DNA of 64,000 bases, taken from positions 1,312-65,311 of the forward strand of contig NZ_WXEW01000003.1 of the NCBI RefSeq assembly GCF_009901565.1, written 5' to 3'. The translations under genes and the position numbers were made by a program. Of the stretch, positions 46,478-53,844 are shown piece by piece. Numbering within the stretch: position 1 is the first letter of the stretch; each line of letters starts with the position of its first letter. The DNA comes from Herbidospora solisilvae (lineage in GTDB: Bacteria; Actinomycetota; Actinomycetes; Streptosporangiales; Streptosporangiaceae). Under the pieces are notes generated by a model, which searched no databases, was not told where the DNA came from, and saw only the letters and a list, made by a program, of their open reading frames with translations.

Positions 46478-48778
46478 TCAGGCGGCGGTGGCGTGGTCCT
46501 CGCGGTCGAGCGGGGACAGGTCCTTGATGGTGTAGGTGCGGACGCTGTCGGAGGTGTCGACGTCCAGGACGCCCCGCTCGTGCAGGGCGGTCAGGACCTT
46601 GTAGGTCCAGGCGCGGCTGTTGCCGGTCTGGGTGCGGATGGCGGTCAGGTCGCGGTCGGTGGCGGTGAAGGTGGGCTTGCCCTGCCGCCGGCGCTCGCGC
46701 AGCCAGGCGTAGACCAAGCCGCGGGCTGCCCCGGGGGCCATCTTCGGGGCGGGCGCGTCGGCCTGGAAGGCGTCGGCTTCGGCCTCGGTCGGCTCCTGCA
46801 CCCGGTCGCCGTGCCCGGCGGTGACGGACGGGTCGGGGTCCTCGCTGCCCGCCAGCGCTTCGGCGACGGGGTCGCCGACGGTGCGCAGCGTTTCGACCAC
46901 GCCCGGGGCGGCGGTGTCGTCGGCGGCGATCAGGACGGGCCGCTCGTCGGTGCCGGGGTGCGCCGGGCCGACGACGCCCTTGCGCTCCAGGGCCTCCAGC
47001 AGGCGAAGGCAGTCCTCCACCGCGATACGAAGCCTGCCGTGCAGCAGCGCCGGGGTAGCGCGCTGACTGGCGATGACGAGCGCGGCGGCATCGGCCAGCA
47101 GGTCGGCGAAATTGGCCGCGAACTCCGCCCGCTCCGACCCGTCGTCCTGTCGGTCGTCGAACCCGGCGTGCGGCGGCGGGGTGAGCGGCGGTGCCGGGGT
47201 GTGGGCCGGGCCGGTCGGACGGGCGATCCCGGCGGTGAACGGGTCGACCTTCTTGCCGGCGGCGGGGAAGGAGGCGGCGTGGGCCTGCATCGCGGCGCGG
47301 GCCTCGGCGCTGTTGCGTCCCCACGAGTAGGTGCGCAGCGGCATCGCGTAGTGGGTGTTGCGGACGCTCTTGCCGTCCAGGTAGGCCATGCCGGGGTGGT
47401 GGTCTTCCCACTCGTGCGGCTCCACGTCGGCCTTGCGCTGCCGCGCTGAGGTGCCGTACTTGACGTCGTCGGGGTCGGACAAGCCGAAGCACATCTTGGC
47501 CATCTGGGAGCGGAACAGCGTCGGGATCTGCGTGTAGTCGGCGCGCTGAAGCGACAGGATCACACCGCCGCCGGCCGACCGGATCTCTTTGAGGATCTCC
47601 CCGAGGCGGTCCTCATCCTCGCCCCCGAGTTCGCCGACCAGCTTGGGGAGTTCCTCCACGTGGAGGAACCAGTAGGTCAGGCCGCAGCCGGGTTCCCAGT
47701 TGCTGTAGCCGCGTTCGGCCAGCCACTTGGTCCGCGCCGGGATGGCCTTGTGCATGGCGCGGATCAGGTCCACGGCTCCGGCTTTGGTGGTCTCGAAGCG
47801 GTGCAGCCCTTCCCGCAGCGGACCCATGGTCTGGTCGTCCTTGCTGAGGTCGATGGAGAACACCGCGACGTCCTTGCGGGTGATCAGTTCACCGATGATG
47901 TTCCACGCGCCACCGATGGACTTGCCGGAACCGGTCATGCCCATGATCTGCAAGTGGTGGCCGACGAACCGGTACAGCACGTCATCACCGTCCTGGTAGA
48001 GCCCGATCCGCAGCGGCTTGTCCACCGACGCGCCGGGGTGGGAGGGGCCGGGCCAGGGGATCGGCTTCCGGATGGCGCGCGGGTCGGACACGGTGATGAC
48101 GGCTTGGTCGGCGCGGTCGTCGTCGCGGGCGATGGTCACGCTGCCGGGCGGGAGCTGCATTCCCGATTCGAGCCGGTCGGCGGCTTTGATCGCGTCGTCG
48201 GCGGTCTTCTCTCCGGGCGGGAGCTGCATCTTGCCCTTGACCTTGTGGTCGGTGACCTCGGTCGTCCGCACCCGGGCACCCTTGAGACCGGCCTCGTCCC
48301 GGCGGCGGGAGAACAGCCGGGCCAGCGTGTCCCCGCCGTCGCCGTCTTCGCTGCCGGGGCCGGACCGGATGACGGTGCGGATGTTCCACGACAGGGCAAG
48401 CGCCCCGCCGCCGAAGAACAGCGCGCCGGTCACCACGGGAGTGTCGAGGCCGGTGACGGTGACGGTGGTGAACCAGCCGCCGGCGGCGGCGGTGGTCAAG
48501 GTGGCGTGCAGCCGTCCGATCATCCGACGCTGGTGAGTGATCGCCCACGTCAGACCGGTCAAGACGGTGGTCCCGAGCGTTGAGGCCATGGCCGCCCACG
48601 TCACGGCGGGAGCCTCACCCCACAGCGCGTGGGAGATGGCCGCCATGGCGGCCTCACCGCCCAGGATCAGCCACGGCGGCACCAGCACCCCGACTTTGGA
48701 CGCGGCGGCAGCGGCCAGCCGCTCCATGGAGGCGTCCTGCACCAGTTGCAGGGACGGGGCCGAACTCTTGCGCATCAC
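46478..48778 (-). CDS. traB: TraB/TraSA-type FtsK-SpoIIIE DNA translocase
   Basis: 766 residues. The N-terminal part has about four membrane helices (30-135). The P-loop GMTGSGKSIG is near residues 279-288 and is followed by VAVFSIDLSKDD and WFLHVEELPKLV (Walker B region) and a LSLQRADYTQIP sensor. The C-terminal region after a disordered linker is a winged helix (TGNSRAWTYKVLTALHERGVL), like the DNA-recognition gamma domain. It moves double-stranded DNA between mating hyphae. The GTG start overlaps the preceding stop by 4 bp. Confidence 0.93.
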   Translation of the reverse strand: MMRKSSAPSLQLVQDASMERLAAAAASKVGVLVPPWLILGGEAAMAAISHALWGEAPAVTWAAMASTLGTTVLTGLTWAITHQRRMIGRLHATLTTAAAGGWFTTVTVTGLDTPVVTGALFFGGGALALSWNIRTVIRSGPGSEDGDGGDTLARLFSRRRDEAGLKGARVRTTEVTDHKVKGKMQLPPGEKTADDAIKAADRLESGMQLPPGSVTIARDDDRADQAVITVSDPRAIRKPIPWPGPSHPGASVDKPLRIGLYQDGDDVLYRFVGHHLQIMGMTGSGKSIGGAWNIIGELITRKDVAVFSIDLSKDDQTMGPLREGLHRFETTKAGAVDLIRAMHKAIPARTKWLAERGYSNWEPGCGLTYWFLHVEELPKLVGELGGEDEDRLGEILKEIRSAGGGVILSLQRADYTQIPTLFRSQMAKMCFGLSDPDDVKYGTSARQRKADVEPHEWEDHHPGMAYLDGKSVRNTHYAMPLRTYSWGRNSAEARAAMQAHAASFPAAGKKVDPFTAGIARPTGPAHTPAPPLTPPPHAGFDDRQDDGSERAEFAANFADLLADAAALVIASQRATPALLHGRLRIAVEDCLRLLEALERKGVVGPAHPGTDERPVLIAADDTAAPGVVETLRTVGDPVAEALAGSEDPDPSVTAGHGDRVQEPTEAEADAFQADAPAPKMAPGAARGLVYAWLRERRRQGKPTFTATDRDLTAIRTQTGNSRAWTYKVLTALHERGVLDVDTSDSVRTYTIKDLSPLDREDHATAA

Positions 48779-49164
48779 AGATCAACCTTTCCCTTGTAGT
48801 CCTTGGGCTTGGTGTCACGCCTCTCGCGCTTGGCCAGGGCTTCCAGCGCCTCCAGGAACTCCTGCCGGAACTGGACGTTGAACTTGACCGCTTCGGCGCT
48901 GATCCCGAGAACCAGCTCCCGGGCCTCGTTAAGCTCGCGGGCCACCCGCCAGGCGCGGGCGCGCACGTCCACGCCCATCAGCAGCGGGTGGCCCTTGAGC
49001 TGCCGCATCGCGTTCTCGGCCGCGTTGGCGGCGGCGTCCAGCTCCCGCGCCAGGTCATGCGCGAAAAGCTGCGTCGCGGTCGCATAGGCGGCGATCTTTG
49101 ACGGGACCTTGCCGTGGAACTCGATGCAGGCGATCTCATCCAGGCGGGCCTGTCCGCTGCCCAT
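48775..49164 (-). CDS. Helical AICE protein, paralogue of 49367-49690
   Basis: 129 residues, helical, with LKGHPLLMGVDVRARAWRVARELNEAREL. It is a clear paralogue of the protein at 49367-49690 (shared KGHxLLxGxD and the spacing around it). It is coupled on both sides: GTGA overlap with traB downstream and 1-bp overlap with the mini P-loop gene upstream. A TraB accessory role is inferred from this conserved pairing. Family name unknown. Confidence 0.78.
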   Translation of the reverse strand: MGSGQARLDEIACIEFHGKVPSKIAAYATATQLFAHDLARELDAAANAAENAMRQLKGHPLLMGVDVRARAWRVARELNEARELVLGISAEAVKFNVQFRQEFLEALEALAKRERRDTKPKDYKGKVDL

Positions 49165-49331
49165 CAGCGGTTCACCGGCCCGTCCTGAGTGATCAATTCG
49201 CCGATGATGCTCCAGGCGGCACCGATCGACTTGCCGGAACCGGTCATCCCCGTGATCAGCATGTGGGGGCCGATGAGCTGGTAGTTGGGACCGCCGTGCT
49301 CGCCCGCGAGGGGCGTTTCGTGCTTGGCCAT
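49164..49331 (-). CDS. 55-residue TraB-like P-loop peptide
   Basis: A strong GAGAGGAA ribosome site precedes ATG 49331. The peptide is MAKHETPLAGEHGG, then LIGPHMLITGMTGSGKSIGA and AWSIIGELITQDGPVNR. The second half copies the Walker A region of the neighbouring TraB (VGHHLQIMGMTGSGKSIG, then GELIT), and the DNA of the two segments is also very similar. It lacks Walker B and all other FtsK parts. It looks like a truncated duplicate that keeps its own translation signals. Confidence 0.7.
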   Translation of the reverse strand: MAKHETPLAGEHGGPNYQLIGPHMLITGMTGSGKSIGAAWSIIGELITQDGPVNR

Positions 49332-49366
49332 GAGCTTTCCTCTCTGAGGTCGAGTGCCGGCGGGTC

Positions 49367-49690
49367 TCATCCGGCCAGGAAGTGCTTGCGGTAGGAGCGG
49401 TGGAAGGTCTGGCCGCGATCGGCCAGGGAGGCGGCCAGGTCGCGGGCGCGCTTGAGCCGCTTGGCCACCCGGCGGGCGCGGATCTTGGAGTCCAGCCCGA
49501 ACAGCAGGACGTGGCCCTTCATGGAGCCCATGGCGGCCTCGGAGTCCACGGCGGCGATGTCCAGTTCGGTGTTCCATCGGTCGGCGATCGTGGACAGCGC
49601 GTTGCCGTAGGTCTGGAACGCCTCCCCGAGGGAGCCGGTGAAGGTGATCGAGGACAGCTCAGAGATCTTCCGGTCGGCCATCAGCGCCAC
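49367..49690 (-). CDS. Helical AICE protein, paralogue of 48775-49164
   Basis: 107 residues from GTG 49690 (AAAGGA upstream). It contains SMKGHVLLFGLDSKIRARRVAKRLKRARD, aligning along its length with the protein at 48775-49164. It precedes the mini P-loop gene just as its paralogue precedes traB, so the two-gene module has been duplicated. It overlaps the upstream membrane protein gene by 10 bp. Confidence 0.75.
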   Translation of the reverse strand: MALMADRKISELSSITFTGSLGEAFQTYGNALSTIADRWNTELDIAAVDSEAAMGSMKGHVLLFGLDSKIRARRVAKRLKRARDLAASLADRGQTFHRSYRKHFLAG

Positions 49691-49947
49691 ACCGTCCTTT
49701 CCGGTTCGTTGGGGTCAAAGACGATGTCGGCCTCCACCACGCCCGCCGCCCACATGCGGTACTCGTGGGCGAGCTGCCGGGCCAGACGGCACAGCGCGGG
49801 AATCAGCGGCGGCACGCCGATCACGGCGGTCAGCCACGCATCGGCGGCGGTGATCAGCAGGACGGGCAGGCACAGCCCCGCGCACAGCGCCATCAGCAGC
49901 GCCATGCCCGGGGCCGTGCGGCGTCCGTGGAAAGGGCGGCCGGTCAT
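49681..49947 (-). CDS. Small membrane protein (Spd-like)
   Basis: 88 residues with one long or two short hydrophobic segments (ALLMALCAGLCLPVLLITAADAWLTAVIGVPPLIPAL region) and a basic N terminus. Small hydrophobic spread proteins are a constant part of streptomycete transfer operons. It overlaps both neighbours (4 bp upstream, 10 bp downstream). Confidence 0.7.
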   Translation of the reverse strand: MTGRPFHGRRTAPGMALLMALCAGLCLPVLLITAADAWLTAVIGVPPLIPALCRLARQLAHEYRMWAAGVVEADIVFDPNEPERTVWR

Positions 49948-50210
49948 GGACCGACCTCGGGAAAGCCGTAGCTGTAGGTCGACTCATCGGGCACCGGCCG
50001 GCCTCGGCTGTCCCGGCGGTCGTGGTGCGGGCTGTGGCCGTACTCGTGCAGCACCCCGCAGCGTCCGCACCGGTAGAAGCGGGCGGTGTGCTCGTTGACC
50101 GTCTCCCGGACGTAGTGGCGGTCCTGGAAGCCCCGGACCGCGATGAACACCGTGAAGGCCACGCACGCCACGGCGGTGATGATGAAGACGGCGATCGTGA
50201 AAACGACCAT
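49944..50210 (-). CDS. Membrane-anchored CxxC protein
   Basis: 88 residues: an N-terminal membrane helix (VVFTIAVFIITAVACVAFTVFIAV), then a basic stretch with YRCGRCGVLHEYGHSPHH, a likely single zinc knuckle, and an acidic tail. It is coupled to the next membrane protein gene by a 4-bp overlap. It probably belongs to the spread functions; family not recognised. Confidence 0.7.
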   Translation of the reverse strand: MVVFTIAVFIITAVACVAFTVFIAVRGFQDRHYVRETVNEHTARFYRCGRCGVLHEYGHSPHHDRRDSRGRPVPDESTYSYGFPEVGP

Positions 50211-50216
50211 GGCGGG

Positions 50217-51566
50217 TCACCCCTCCGAAGATTGGGGGTCGGTGATCGCCTCGCGCGGCGCGCGGGCGGAGTTCCTGGCGCTGTTCGCGTTGCGCAGTTC
50301 GTCGCGCAGAGTCGCGGCGGTCTTGGGCGCGCAGCGCAGGGCCTTACGGATCGGCTCTGCGTCCGGCCGGGCCTCGATCGCCCCGGCCTGGATCAGCCGT
50401 GCCAGTTCGGCGCGGTGCCCGTCGATCGACCGGCGTGGCGTCCGAGTCGATGTCCGATTGGTCGAGGGCTTCGGGCGGTGATCGACCACCGGTTCAATTG
50501 ACCGGACGGAGATCGATCGATCGCCTTCGATCGAGGGCGGGGTGTCGATCGAGGGCGAGTCGATCTGTTCCACGTCGATGACGATCGAGGGGGACGGGCG
50601 TTCGACGATCGCCCCGTCGATGATGGCCAAGCGGCCGGACTCGGCGGCTTCCCGATCGGCGCGGGCGTTGAAGTCGGCGATCTTGCGGGCCAGTCGCCGG
50701 TCGCGGCGGGAGGCGTGCGGGCCGATGCCGTAGCGGTCGACCCACGCGGCCACCCATGCCGCCTCGGCGTCGTGGCCGGCGCGGGCGGCCTGGATGCTGG
50801 CAGCCGCCCACGACAGCCGGGGGTAGCGCAGCCGCCGCCAGGCCGCGCGGCGGATCTCGGCAGCGGTGGAGCCGTTGCGGTCCTGGTCCTGCTGGCGCTT
50901 GTGCTGGGAGGCGGTCAGCTCCCACAGCAGGATCCCGAGCAGGCTGGCCAGCGCGAGCACGATACCCACCTGGACACCCGCCCACGGATTGCCCGGGGTG
51001 GCGTTGTCGGCGATGCCGTGCCAGGCGTTCATGCCCGCCGCGACACCGGCCAGCCCCCACGTCCAAGCCCGGTATCGGCCGGCGGGAAGATGGGCCTTGA
51101 TCGCGGTGTGGGTGAGGTAGGCCAGATACCAGGCCGCGCCTTCCAACGCGATCGGCAGCGCCGGGGCCAGCACGCCCAGGTGCATGACCTCACGGGCGAA
51201 CGCCAGTTGGCCGTTCCAGGCGATGAGGATGGGGGCGCTCATCGCGACCCCGCCCACCATCAGCGGAGCGCGCTGGACCACCGTGGCGGCCAGGAGGACG
51301 GCGCTGTCGCGGCGTGCCTGGCGGCGCTGGGCCTTGACCTCAGCGCGGCGGATGCGCCGTAGCTCCCGCTGGTCGGCCTTGTCCTTGCGGCGGGCCTCGC
51401 GGGCGCGGTCGGCACGCGCGGCGCGGTCGTCGTCGGCTTGCCGGCGGGCCTGGTCCAGACGTAACGCCGTTTCGGCGCGGGTGGCCTCGGCGGCGGCGCG
51501 GGCTTGGTCGGCGGCGGCCTCGGCCATCGTCCGTTCCGCCCGGGAGTCATAAAAGGTCTGCGTCAT
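50217..51566 (-). CDS. DUF2637 / SpdB-like spread protein
   Basis: 449 residues. The N-terminal 90 residues are a charged Ala/Arg/Asp coiled coil. About five membrane helices follow (95-235) with the DUF2637 features SAPILIAWNGQLAFAREVM and WGLAGVAAGMNAWHG. The C-terminal part is soluble, with an SID/SIE-rich linker (370-400 region) encoded by many GATC motifs and a helical end. DUF2637 proteins accompany TraB and help spread the element along mycelium. Confidence 0.85.
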   Translation of the reverse strand: MTQTFYDSRAERTMAEAAADQARAAAEATRAETALRLDQARRQADDDRAARADRAREARRKDKADQRELRRIRRAEVKAQRRQARRDSAVLLAATVVQRAPLMVGGVAMSAPILIAWNGQLAFAREVMHLGVLAPALPIALEGAAWYLAYLTHTAIKAHLPAGRYRAWTWGLAGVAAGMNAWHGIADNATPGNPWAGVQVGIVLALASLLGILLWELTASQHKRQQDQDRNGSTAAEIRRAAWRRLRYPRLSWAAASIQAARAGHDAEAAWVAAWVDRYGIGPHASRRDRRLARKIADFNARADREAAESGRLAIIDGAIVERPSPSIVIDVEQIDSPSIDTPPSIEGDRSISVRSIEPVVDHRPKPSTNRTSTRTPRRSIDGHRAELARLIQAGAIEARPDAEPIRKALRCAPKTAATLRDELRNANSARNSARAPREAITDPQSSEG

Positions 51567-51620
51567 CTCGCCTCCCTTCGGGGGACGGAAGTCGGGGCAT
51601 GGGTGGAGTCATCGCGGTCA

Positions 51621-51800
51621 TCACGAGCCCCCGCCGGGGATGCGGTCGGGCTGGCCACCCGACCCTCCGCAGGACTCGCAGCCCGTTCCGCTGCACCACC
51701 AGCACGGCACCGTGCGGGAGGAGTCGCGGCGGCCGGCCTCGGCCGGGGCGGGAGACGGGGCGGGAGAGCGGAGGGGGCAGAAGCGGCGGGGCCTGCTCAT
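51621..51800 (-). CDS. Small CxxC protein
   Basis: 59 residues: MSRPRRFCPLRSPAPS, then CWWCSGTGCESCGGSGG, a Cys-Gly cluster reminiscent of a DnaJ-type zinc ribbon. Its ATG overlaps the stop of the RRQL gene by 4 bp (ATGA), which supports reality although the frame is short. Confidence 0.65.
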   Translation of the reverse strand: MSRPRRFCPLRSPAPSPAPAEAGRRDSSRTVPCWWCSGTGCESCGGSGGQPDRIPGGGS

Positions 51801-52231
51801 GAGGCCACCCGTTGACCGGCGTCGGCGTCTGCATCGAGCAGGCGGTCCATGTAGTCGGCGAAGCGGTGGGCGCAGTCCAGGCAGATGCCCAGATGGCGGG
51901 GCAGGACGTAACCGACGTCGGTCATGCACTCCGGGCAGGTCCGGCGGGCCGCGAGAGCTTTGCTCAGCGCGACGAGCTGGGCCGGGGTCGCGGTGCGCTT
52001 AGGCAGCGCGAACCGGACGTCATACAGGTAGGCCACCCGGACGCCGGGAGCGCCGTGGCGGCGAGAACGCCACTTGATCTGTGCCTGCACGCCCTGACCG
52101 CCGGGGCGAAGGCCCCGCGCGGTGAGCTGACGGCGGGTCAGCAGATGCGGCGGGGCCATCCGCCACGGGAAGGTGGGGATGCCGTAGCGGGAACCGGCGG
52201 GGTCCCAGAAGGCCGCGCGGATGCGAGACAT
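51797..52231 (-). CDS. RRQL-motif zinc-binding protein
   Basis: 144 residues. The family motif LLTRRQLTARGLRPGGQG is near residue 30, and C-terminal zinc ligands are CPECM and CLDCAHRF. This family is confined to actinomycete mobile elements; function unknown. It is followed without gap by the small CxxC gene. Confidence 0.85.
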   Translation of the reverse strand: MSRIRAAFWDPAGSRYGIPTFPWRMAPPHLLTRRQLTARGLRPGGQGVQAQIKWRSRRHGAPGVRVAYLYDVRFALPKRTATPAQLVALSKALAARRTCPECMTDVGYVLPRHLGICLDCAHRFADYMDRLLDADADAGQRVAS

Positions 52232-52234
52232 CGG

Positions 52235-52375
52235 CTACCTCCCGCACGGCGGGCTGGCGGCGGCGCTCTGGCAGCCCGCACACGATGCACTGTGGTTGGT
52301 CCCGTGGACCGGGCAGCGCGGCTTGGCCGCGACCGGGTGCCGTCCGCTGCACAAAGGGCACTGGTAGCGGCTCAT
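52235..52375 (-). CDS. 46-residue zinc-ribbon protein
   Basis: MSRYQCPLCSGRHPVAAKPR then CPVHGTNHSASCAGCQ: CxxC, CPVH and CxxC pairs. The ATG overlaps the whiB stop (ATGA), so it is translated with whiB. Function unknown; likely nucleic-acid or protein binding. Confidence 0.7.
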   Translation of the reverse strand: MSRYQCPLCSGRHPVAAKPRCPVHGTNHSASCAGCQSAAASPPCGR

Positions 52376-52710
52376 GAGGCCAGCCCCGGGCGGGTCAGCT
52401 CGGCCAGTTCGTCGGCGGTCAGCCCGGCCCAGACGCCGGTCTCGGGACGGATGCGCAGAGCCGCCGCCAGGCAGTCGAGGCGGCCGGGGCACTCGGCGCA
52501 CACGCTCTTGGCGACGTCTTCGCGGGCCGCCCGCTCCTGGTCGGACTCGTGGTCGAACAGGTCGGGGCCGGTGTGCAGCTCGGGGTCAGCCCCGCACGCC
52601 GCACCGTCCACCAGATCGGCCGGAAGGTCCCGGGTGATCAGGTCGAGCAGCCGGACGGTGGGGACTTCGCGAACCAGGCGAAGCGTGCGGGCGGGCGCGG
52701 CCGGGGTCAT
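52372..52710 (-). CDS. WhiB-family iron-sulfur regulator
   Basis: 112 residues from ATG 52710. Four cluster ligands are visible: Cys39, Cys71, Cys74 and Cys80, followed by the GVWAG turn (92-96). A longer frame upstream lacks WhiB similarity. Element-borne WhiB proteins may act with host sigma factor to control element genes. It is coupled to tiny Cys-rich genes on both sides. Confidence 0.9.
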   Translation of the reverse strand: MTPAAPARTLRLVREVPTVRLLDLITRDLPADLVDGAACGADPELHTGPDLFDHESDQERAAREDVAKSVCAECPGRLDCLAAALRIRPETGVWAGLTADELAELTRPGLAS

Positions 52711-52844
52711 CGGGGGCCGCCGCTCTGCGCGGCGTCCGGCCGGCAGAACGGGCACGGGTAAGGCCCCGTGCCGGGGTTCCAGATCTGACCGTTTCGGCAG
52801 TCGGACGGGCAGACCGCCCGCAGCAGGCGCAGGAGTAAGGCCAT
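52707..52844 (-). CDS. 45-residue Cys-rich protein
   Basis: MALLLRLLRAVCPSDCRNGQ, then IWNPGTGPYPCPFCRPDA: two Cys pairs, CPSDC and CPFC, in a zinc-ribbon layout. Its stop overlaps the whiB ATG. AAAGGAG lies 11 bp upstream of the start. The leader carries a 12-bp hairpin and a tRNA-like segment. Confidence 0.65.
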   Translation of the reverse strand: MALLLRLLRAVCPSDCRNGQIWNPGTGPYPCPFCRPDAAQSGGPR

Positions 52845-52871
52845 GATGGAGACAGCTCCTTTGATGGGAGT

Positions 52872-52913
52872 GAGGGCAGCCCCGTTGTCTTGGCGGATTG
52901 GGGGGCTGCCCTC
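52872..52913 (-). promoter_or_regulatory. Leader hairpin upstream of small Cys-rich gene
   Basis: A perfect 12-bp stem (52872-52883 with 52902-52913) and 18-base loop lie 28 bp before the ATG at 52844 on the minus strand, without a U-tract. It could stabilise or attenuate the polycistronic mRNA. Confidence 0.45.
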
Positions 52914-52950
52914 TTGGCGTAAATGGGGAGACCGGCAAGCTAGCCGGGAG

Positions 52951-52998
52951 TGCCCCGGCGGGGAGTCGAACCCCGCCTTGCGACCATCAGGGCTGGTG
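52951..52998 (-). ncRNA. tRNA-3'-half-like element, copy 1
   Basis: On the minus strand it reads as an anticodon-stem-like hairpin (ACCA-GCCCTGA-TGGT), a 6-base variable region and a textbook T arm (CGGGG-TTCGACT-CCCCG) followed by an acceptor-like 3' strand. A partial 5' acceptor partner is present at 53020-53028, but no D arm. It is followed on the minus strand by a CCGGC/GCCGG hairpin (52932-52947). Confidence 0.5.
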
Positions 52999-53031
52999 AT
53001 CAGTCGGACGGGTAGCAGGGCCGGGCACAGG

Positions 53032-53310
53032 TCACGACCTCCACCAGGACTTCTTTTCCTTGGCCGACTCCCGCAAGTGGGAGAGGTTGTCGGTCACGAT
53101 CGAGTGATTCGCCTCCGCCTGCCGAAGGAGGTACTGGGCTGCGTGCCGGTCAGTGCGGGCGCTGTTCGCGTGCTGGCGCTGAAGCGCTGCGCGCGTCTTC
53201 TTGACCTCGGCCTCGTAGTAGGAGAGCAGCGAAGCGCGGAGGGCGGTCGCTTCAGCCTGCTTGGCTGCGGCCTCTTCCCGCTCGCGCTTACTCGGTCCAA
53301 AGATCCCCAT
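53032..53310 (-). CDS. Coiled-coil AICE protein
   Basis: 92 residues from ATG 53310 (GGGAG 6 bp upstream): MGIFGPSKREREEAAAKQAE, then a long charged helix to the C terminus EKKSWWRS. No known domain. The tRNA-like copy 2 and two hairpins lie in its 5' leader. Confidence 0.68.
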   Translation of the reverse strand: MGIFGPSKREREEAAAKQAEATALRASLLSYYEAEVKKTRAALQRQHANSARTDRHAAQYLLRQAEANHSIVTDNLSHLRESAKEKKSWWRS

Positions 53311-53348
53311 GCGGGGCTCCCTTCGGGTCTGTGGAAGGTGGGGGTAGA

Positions 53349-53389
53349 GCATGAGCAAAGAACTCATGCAGGACCGGCCGATTGGCCGG
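53349..53389 (-). promoter_or_regulatory. Two leader hairpins
   Basis: GCATGAG-N7-CTCATGC (53349-53369) and CCGGCC-GATT-GGCCGG (53374-53389), both perfect, lie between tRNA-like copy 2 and the coiled-coil gene start at 53310. Confidence 0.45.
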
Positions 53390-53392
53390 GAG

Positions 53393-53440
53393 CGCCCTGG
53401 CGGGGAGTCGAACCCCGCCTTGCGACCATCAGGGCTGGTG
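53393..53440 (-). ncRNA. tRNA-3'-half-like element, copy 2
   Basis: It is identical to copy 1 at 46 of 48 positions, with the same anticodon-like hairpin and T arm. The acceptor-like 3' strand differs by one G to A change (CCAGGG), and a matching CCCTGG occurs upstream at 53473-53478. It starts at the stop codon of the 58-residue gene. Confidence 0.5.
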
Positions 53441-53442
53441 GA

Positions 53443-53619
53443 TCAGTGGGACGGGCGGCAGCTCCAGCACGGCCAGGGACCGCCGCCGTAGGCGATGACC
53501 TGCCGTTGGAGCAGGTCCGGGCGAGACCGCCGGGTGAGGGCGATCCACGCTGGGCAGTCGCCGATGTAGTTTTCGCTGGTGGTCGGGCTGTAGAACTGGA
53601 TGACCTTGCGCCGCTTCAT
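53443..53619 (-). CDS. 58-residue CxxC protein
   Basis: MKRRKVIQFYSPTTSENYIG, then a basic middle part and WPCWSCRPSH at the end, a single CxxC. The start overlaps the stop of the upstream gene by 1 bp (TGATG). No known family. Confidence 0.62.
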   Translation of the reverse strand: MKRRKVIQFYSPTTSENYIGDCPAWIALTRRSRPDLLQRQVIAYGGGPWPCWSCRPSH

Positions 53620-53807
53620 CAGCCGCGCCGATCGGTGTGGGCGTCGTTCTCGATGACCGTCACGCCGGTGTAGACGTTTCCCGCTCCCAGGTGGACGGGG
53701 CCGGTGTTCCCGCTGATGATGACGCCGATGTCGCCGGTGATGTCCCCGGTGATGTTCACGCTGAGGTCCTGTTCGGCGCTGACGATCCGGCCATTGAGGT
53801 TGATCAA
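53619..53807 (-). CDS. Small glycine-rich beta-repeat protein
   Basis: 62 residues. The sequence alternates beta-prone residues with Gly/Asn: NITGDITGDIGVIISGNTG then PVHLGAGNVYTGV. The GN-x-GPV-x-x-G-x-x-x-x-G pattern vaguely resembles bacterial amyloid-signalling motifs, but a plain beta-solenoid is also possible. GGAAAGA lies upstream of the ATG. Function unknown. Confidence 0.62.
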   Translation of the reverse strand: MINLNGRIVSAEQDLSVNITGDITGDIGVIISGNTGPVHLGAGNVYTGVTVIENDAHTDRRG

Positions 53808-53844
53808 GTCTTTCCTTCCAGGGTGGGTGAGACGCTGTGAGTTC

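Noticed and set aside
45687-47492. Upstream part of a 663-codon minus frame
   Set aside because: Only its last 61 codons (45501-45686) behave as a gene; the rest is an out-of-frame reading of the zinc-ribbon gene and traB.
51547-51834. 95-codon minus frame
   Set aside because: Pro/Arg-rich shadow of the CxxC gene at 51621-51800, which has the start/stop overlap expected for the operon.
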